From JBOFMT01 sp051658525 (GTDB lineage: Bacteria; Bacillota_I; Bacilli_A; Erysipelotrichales; Erysipelotrichaceae), in contig JBOFMT010000003.1 in assembly GCA_051658525.1 (NCBI GenBank), positions 1 to 10,988 on the forward strand: a DNA stretch of 10,988 nt, read 5' to 3'. Within the stretch, counting starts at the first letter, position 1. Each line of letters begins with the position of its first letter. Under the pieces are notes generated by a model. That model searched no databases. It had not been told where the DNA came from and saw only the letters and a program-made list of their open reading frames with translations. This document shows positions 7,360 through 10,988 of the stretch, one piece after another. The position numbers were made by a program, and so were the translations under genes.

Positions 7360-7377
7360 TTTTAAATTTAAAGACAA
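7349..7377 (-). promoter_or_regulatory. Promoter of the thrC operon
   Basis: On the minus strand TTGTCT (7377-7372) and TATCAT (7354-7349) are 17 nt apart. Transcription would begin near 7342, giving a leader of only about 26 nt before the thrC ATG at 7316. It overlaps the hom promoter, so polymerase probably cannot occupy both at once. Confidence 0.6.
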
Positions 7378-7397
7378 GTGTTTTCATATTAAAGACA
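7368..7397. repeat. 9-bp direct repeat TTAAAGACA, 21-bp period
   Basis: TTAAAGACA occurs at 7368-7376 and 7389-7397, exactly two helical turns apart. The first copy overlaps the thrC -35 box and both lie in the hom leader. It could be a second regulator site; no function is shown by the sequence. Confidence 0.4.
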
Positions 7398-7414
7398 CAG
7401 ATGGGAGACTCTTT

Positions 7415-8512
7415 ATGAACATTGCCCTTTGCGGTTATGGTGTTGTCGGTCGCGGTGTCGCGACACTAATGAACAATCACCCAGACCTTCATGTAACCCA
7501 CATCTTAACAAGAACAAACAACGAAGCTCCTTTTACTACGAGCTTCACAACGATACTTGAATCCAAACCAGATGTCATCATTGAGTGTATGGGAGGTGAA
7601 CAACCAGCTACCAGCTATCTTCGTCTAGCACTAGCATCCGGTATCGCTTGTATTACCTCCAACAAAGAAGTTGTCAGTAAACATCTAGACAGCTTTTTGG
7701 ATTTAGCCAAACAACACCAAACGAGTTTTCGCTTTGAAGCCAGTTGTGGAGGCGGTGTATTATGGCTTGATAATCTCGCTCGTATTGCAAACTACGATGA
7801 GATCGTATCACTGCATGGAATCTTAAATGGGACGAGTAATTTCATCTTGTCCAGTATGCAAAAAGGTGCATCTTTCGATAGTGCTCTTGCCAGTGCACAA
7901 GCACAAGGATTTGCGGAAGCCGATCCTAGCGCTGACTTAGATGGATTGGATTTGATGCGCAAAAACCATATTTCGAGTAGCATCGCCTATCGTTGTTTCC
8001 TCCCTCAAACATGCCCTTGTTTCTCCATGCGACACATAACAAAGGAAGATCTTACTTTCTTTGACTCGCTTAAACTACGAGTAAAATACATGGCACATAG
8101 TTATCGTCAAATGGATGGTATTCAAAACTTTGTTTGTTTAACACTTTGTGATCCAAGTGAGGTTTATGCAAATGTAGAAAACAATCAAAACTATGCATGG
8201 GCCCATACCCTTGGTGCACAACAACTTGGATTTTACGGATTAGGTGCTGGCTCTTTACCGACAGCAAGTGCAATTCTACACGATATCTTCCAATTGGATA
8301 CACCTCAAAAAATCTCCTTGAACCAAGAGCTATTAGAACCTAGTAGTAGTTGGAGCGGTAACTTTTTACTTCGGAGTGAACAAGCGATAGACTTACCAAA
8401 CATTAGCGAGCATTGGTATCTAGCAGAACATGTTAGTATAGCCCAAGTAGAGGCACTTGCAAGTGCTACTACTGTCGTTGTATTTGATGAGAAAGCGAAG
8501 GTAACAAGATGA
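7415..8512 (+). CDS. hom: Homoserine dehydrogenase, short form without a normal ACT domain
   Basis: The enzyme reduces aspartate 4-semialdehyde to homoserine with NAD(P)H. The 365-residue protein begins with the Rossmann motif GYGVVGRG (7-14). EASCGGG and NGTSNFIL (138-145) line the substrate site, and EADPSADLDGLDLMRK supplies E168, D179 and K183, with the same spacing as the yeast catalytic residues E208, D219 and K223. GLGAGSLPTASA is the second nucleotide-site motif. Many Firmicute homologues exceed 400 residues because of a C-terminal ACT domain; here only about 50 residues follow the catalytic core, with no recognisable ACT pattern, so feedback inhibition by threonine may be weak or absent. 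The ATG at 7415 has GGGAG (7403-7407) upstream; an open frame back to 7277 would run into thrC and lacks homology. The end overlaps the aspartate kinase start as ATGA. Confidence 0.95.
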   Translation: MNIALCGYGVVGRGVATLMNNHPDLHVTHILTRTNNEAPFTTSFTTILESKPDVIIECMGGEQPATSYLRLALASGIACITSNKEVVSKHLDSFLDLAKQHQTSFRFEASCGGGVLWLDNLARIANYDEIVSLHGILNGTSNFILSSMQKGASFDSALASAQAQGFAEADPSADLDGLDLMRKNHISSSIAYRCFLPQTCPCFSMRHITKEDLTFFDSLKLRVKYMAHSYRQMDGIQNFVCLTLCDPSEVYANVENNQNYAWAHTLGAQQLGFYGLGAGSLPTASAILHDIFQLDTPQKISLNQELLEPSSSWSGNFLLRSEQAIDLPNISEHWYLAEHVSIAQVEALASATTVVVFDEKAKVTR

Positions 8513-9837
8513 TCAAAGTAGCTAAATTTGGTGGATCTAGTCTTGCTAGTGGTGAACAAATGCAAAAGGTGATTTCGATTGTCAAAGCGGACCCTAGTAT
8601 TCGTTATATTGTTGTTTCTGCTCCCGGCAGTTTACAACCGAGTGAAAGTAAAGTTACCGATTTATTATATGTACTGTACTCCCACATGAAATATGGGGTA
8701 TCTTATGAGGCTTTATTGGATGAAATCAAAGTACGATTCACAAATATCATAGCTGAGTTAGAGCTCAACTTTGATTTACAATTCGTATTTGATGACTTTG
8801 CTAGTTCCTTACAACAAGGAGCATCACGGGATTTTATCGTTTCTCGTGGAGAGTATTGGTGTGGGAAAATTTTAGCACAAGCGCTACATATCCCCTTTGT
8901 TGATGCGCAAACACTATTGTGTTTTGCCCCGGATGGCAGTATTGATTATGCACAAACAAAACGTGAAATAGAAGCAGTATTACTGCCGCTTCCACGTGCT
9001 GTCATTCCTGGTTTTTATGGACGTTATGGCAATGGGATTAAAATATTTTCTCGTGGTGGTAGTGACATTACCGGTTCTATCCTTGCCCGACTCGTACAAG
9101 CTGATCTCTATGAAAACTGGACCGATGTCAGTGGAATCTACCGTGTAGATCCACGCATTGTTCCCAACCCTCAAAAAATCTCAACGATTCTTTTTTCAGA
9201 GTTACGAGAGTTGAGCTATATGGGAGCGAATGTGTTACATGAAGAAGCCCTCTTCCCACTTACAGATGTGAATATTCCGATTCAAATAAAGAATACAAAT
9301 GCCCCTTTGGATCCGGGAACGCGGATCGTAAATCGACTCGTACATGATCCTGATACTTCTAGTATTACGGGTATTGCAGGAAAACAAGGATATACGAGTG
9401 TTAATATCTATAAACATCCAGAACATGAACGTAACGATATGTTGTTACGTGCTTTATCCCTATTCCAACAATATCAAGTCAATGTTGAACATATCCCAAG
9501 TTCGATCGATAGCTTCTCCTTTGTTTGTGAAACCAAAGCGTTACGCAAAGTTGAAGTTGCGCTGTTAGATGCACTACAAACCACATGCAGTCCAAGAAAA
9601 ATCCGCATGATCGATCACATTTCATTGATTGCGATTGTCGGTCGCAATATGGCCAATCAACCTGGGATTAGTGGTCAAGTATTCGGATTGTTAGGACAGC
9701 ATAAAATCAATATTAAAATGATCAATCAAGGAAGCGATGAACTTGATATCTTACTCGGTGTTAGTGATTGTGATTATAAAAAAACCATCGCCTTGTTGTA
9801 TGAACATTTTTTAGAAATGGAGGAAGCACATGCGTAA
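8509..9837 (+). CDS. thrD: Aspartate kinase (YclM/ThrD-like, aspartokinase III type)
   Basis: The enzyme phosphorylates aspartate to 4-aspartyl phosphate, the entry step of the pathway. The 442-residue protein opens with VAKFGGSSLASG (4-15), the amino-acid kinase nucleotide motif, and has FSRGGSDITGS (180-190) and ADLYENWTDVSGIY in the catalytic domain. RELSYMGANVLHEEAL and PIQIKNTN lead into two C-terminal ACT domains (from about 285 to the end; the second contains VGRNMANQPGISGQVF and INIKMINQGSDELDILLG). The overall pattern closely resembles B. subtilis YclM, now ThrD, the threonine-linked aspartokinase; automatic annotation may call it lysC. Location between hom and asd supports a threonine role. 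With hom lacking an ACT domain, this protein is the likely point of allosteric control in the operon. It overlaps hom by 4 nt and asd by 8 nt. Confidence 0.95.
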   Translation: MIKVAKFGGSSLASGEQMQKVISIVKADPSIRYIVVSAPGSLQPSESKVTDLLYVLYSHMKYGVSYEALLDEIKVRFTNIIAELELNFDLQFVFDDFASSLQQGASRDFIVSRGEYWCGKILAQALHIPFVDAQTLLCFAPDGSIDYAQTKREIEAVLLPLPRAVIPGFYGRYGNGIKIFSRGGSDITGSILARLVQADLYENWTDVSGIYRVDPRIVPNPQKISTILFSELRELSYMGANVLHEEALFPLTDVNIPIQIKNTNAPLDPGTRIVNRLVHDPDTSSITGIAGKQGYTSVNIYKHPEHERNDMLLRALSLFQQYQVNVEHIPSSIDSFSFVCETKALRKVEVALLDALQTTCSPRKIRMIDHISLIAIVGRNMANQPGISGQVFGLLGQHKINIKMINQGSDELDILLGVSDCDYKKTIALLYEHFLEMEEAHA

Positions 9838-10843
9838 ACTTCATATTGGAATCTTAGGAGCAAGTGGCGCTGTAGGCCAAGAACTAGTCAACATTCTTTT
9901 GGAACGAGACATCCCGATGGCATCTTTGCGCCTTTTGGGATCTGCCCGTAGTGCAGGTCAAACACTCTGTATTGGTGATACCCTTTACACGATTATCGAA
10001 GCAACTCCACAGAGCTTCGTTGGTTTGGATGTGGTATTTGGCGCTGTCGAGGCGGATATTGCCCGGCTATTTGCTCCAGCTATTCAAAGCAGTGGAGCAC
10101 TATTTATTGATAATTCGAGTGCGTTTCGTCAAGATCCTAACGTGCCTTTGGTCGTACCTGAAGTCAATGCACATGTGATACCTTTACACCAAGGAATCAT
10201 CTCCAATCCAAACTGTTCCACCATCCTAGCAATGGTTGCCTTAGCACCATTGCATGCAGTAGCAAACTTAGATAACCTAATTGTCACAACCTTCCAGGCT
10301 GTGAGTGGTGCTGGAGTCCAGGGTCTTAGTGCCCTATACCAAGAAGAACAACACAAAACTACACCAAATAGCGTTTTTCCTTACCCAATTGCACGAAATG
10401 TAATTCCTTGGATTGGTGAAGGAGACTATGAGTTAACGAGCTCAGAGGAGCTAAAAATGGTGCAAGAATCGCAAAAAATATTAGCTGCACCACAATTACA
10501 AGTACATTGTACCTGTGTACGTGTTCCGGTTGAGCGCAGTCATGCCCTATCGCTACATTGTACCTTTGACAAGGAGTGTTCCGTGCAACTTGCGAAAGAT
10601 GTACTGCTTCGTGCACCAGGAGTCTTGCTTACGCAGACAAGTCAAGAACCACCTTACCCAATGCCTTTGTATACGAGTAATCAAGATTTGGTCTTTGTAG
10701 GTCGTATTCGTCAAGCTTCAAACAACCCCAAACAATTGAGTTTATTTATTAGTGGTGATCAAGTCAGAAAAGGAGCTGCAACCAATGCAATTCAAATCTT
10801 AGAAGCTTGGATGCACCAACAGCAAAAAGAAGATCAAACTTGA
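9830..10843 (+). CDS. asd: Aspartate-semialdehyde dehydrogenase
   Basis: The enzyme reduces 4-aspartyl phosphate to aspartate 4-semialdehyde with NADPH, joining the aspartate kinase product to homoserine dehydrogenase. The 337-residue protein has the nucleotide loop GILGASGAVGQEL (7-19). Its catalytic cysteine is C129 in SNPNCSTI, followed by AVSGAGVQGLSAL and the acid-base histidine H238 in RVPVERSHALS. Length and motifs fit the Gram-positive/S. pneumoniae-type enzymes. The ATG overlaps the aspartate kinase stop by 8 nt, with GGAGG (9819-9823) 6 nt upstream. No dapA or other lysine gene follows within the window; a terminator closes the operon. The semialdehyde could also feed lysine synthesis encoded elsewhere. 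Confidence 0.97.
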   Translation: MRKLHIGILGASGAVGQELVNILLERDIPMASLRLLGSARSAGQTLCIGDTLYTIIEATPQSFVGLDVVFGAVEADIARLFAPAIQSSGALFIDNSSAFRQDPNVPLVVPEVNAHVIPLHQGIISNPNCSTILAMVALAPLHAVANLDNLIVTTFQAVSGAGVQGLSALYQEEQHKTTPNSVFPYPIARNVIPWIGEGDYELTSSEELKMVQESQKILAAPQLQVHCTCVRVPVERSHALSLHCTFDKECSVQLAKDVLLRAPGVLLTQTSQEPPYPMPLYTSNQDLVFVGRIRQASNNPKQLSLFISGDQVRKGAATNAIQILEAWMHQQQKEDQT

Positions 10844-10848
10844 TCTTC
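10829..10848. repeat. Perfect inverted repeat across the asd stop codon
   Basis: GAAGATCAA (10829-10837) and TTGATCTTC (10840-10848) are perfectly complementary around the asd TGA (10841-10843). It can form a hairpin just before the terminator and might protect the mRNA 3' end. No T run follows, so it is not a terminator by itself. Confidence 0.5.
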
Positions 10849-10852
10849 CCAG

Positions 10853-10886
10853 ACTGTCGATAAACAAATTATCGGCAGTTTTTATT
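10853..10886 (+). terminator. Intrinsic terminator of the hom-aspartate kinase-asd operon
   Basis: ACTGTCGATAA (10853-10863) pairs with TTATCGGCAGT (10869-10879) through one G-T wobble around the loop ACAAA, followed by a T-rich tract (TTTTATTTTAT). It begins 10 nt after the asd stop. Confidence 0.88.
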
Positions 10887-10945
10887 TTATCTGGAAGTCA
10901 AAGTAGTATAAATGGTAAAATATAGGTATCAGAAATGAGGACCTT

Positions 10946-10988
10946 ATGCTAACTAGAACGACGAATAAACAAAGTGAAGTGAGTCTTG
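10946..10988 (+). CDS. 5' end of an unidentified gene, cut by window edge
   Basis: After the terminator an ATG at 10946 has GAGG (10937-10940) 5 nt upstream and an open frame of 14 codons to the window end (MLTRTTNKQSEVSL). The ribosome binding site spacing resembles that of the other genes here, so a real start is likely. The peptide is too short to assign; I do not recognise it. Being beyond a terminator, it is probably a separate transcription unit. Confidence 0.45.
   Translation, partial: MLTRTTNKQSEVSL

Noticed and set aside
7361..7372. Palindrome TTTAAATTTAAA as a CodY box
   Set aside because: It lacks the TTCWGAA centre of the CodY consensus; a simple AT palindrome is expected in such DNA.
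7277..7414. N-terminal extension of hom from an upstream ATG at 7277
   Set aside because: It would overlap the 5' end of thrC and both promoters, has no ribosome binding site, and the family motif starts at MNIALCGYG (7415) with a good ribosome binding site.
7317..7414. T-box leader, riboswitch or attenuator before thrC or hom
   Set aside because: The whole intergenic region is 98 bp and the predicted leaders are about 26 and 50 nt, too short, with no terminator hairpin or leader peptide visible.
10946..10988. Start of a transposase at the right edge
   Set aside because: Fourteen residues do not support any family, and no terminal inverted repeat is visible before it.

Overview
The window is a moderately AT-rich bacterial segment with the gene style of a low-GC Firmicute: strong GAGG/GGAGG ribosome binding sites, tightly overlapping operon genes, and a threonine gene set close to that of Bacillus and its relatives. 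I lean towards an Erysipelotrichia-like or other gut/oral Firmicute, but the sequence shows no taxonomic marker, so this is only an impression. I found no rRNA, tRNA, CRISPR array, phage gene or recognisable insertion sequence.

Left part (1-4620), envelope module. A fused ABC transporter (ATPase plus MacB-type permease) runs leftward off the window edge with only its last few codons missing. It diverges from an OmpR-type response regulator and a membrane histidine kinase that overlap by ATGA. The shared 138-bp intergenic region holds an extended -10 promoter for the two-component operon and two sets of direct repeats that could be regulator sites. A small one-helix membrane protein with a SHOCT tail follows the kinase. 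The left part ends in a perfect 12-bp bidirectional terminator that both converging genes read into.

Right part (4620-10843), aspartate-to-threonine pathway. Two divergent operons start from one compact promoter region (7317-7414). Leftward are thrC (threonine synthase), thrB (homoserine kinase) and a small HTH-ACT protein of the PheB/ThrR type. Rightward are hom (homoserine dehydrogenase), a YclM/ThrD-like aspartate kinase and asd (aspartate-semialdehyde dehydrogenase), closed by a terminator. Together they encode all five steps from aspartate to threonine, and probably the regulator as well. Every junction inside these operons overlaps (4-11 bp), which suggests translational coupling.

The most interesting point is the thrC/hom intergenic region. 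Good -35/-10 pairs can be read on both strands, with the -10 hexamers overlapping. The inverted repeat CATTGTT-N5-AACAATG lies in the hom promoter spacer and over the thrC -10. With the HTH-ACT gene at the end of the thrCB operon and a hom that lacks a normal ACT domain, this suggests threonine-responsive repression of both operons from one operator. The leaders are too short for a T-box or riboswitch. A new gene begins at the right edge (10946) and cannot be identified from 14 codons.
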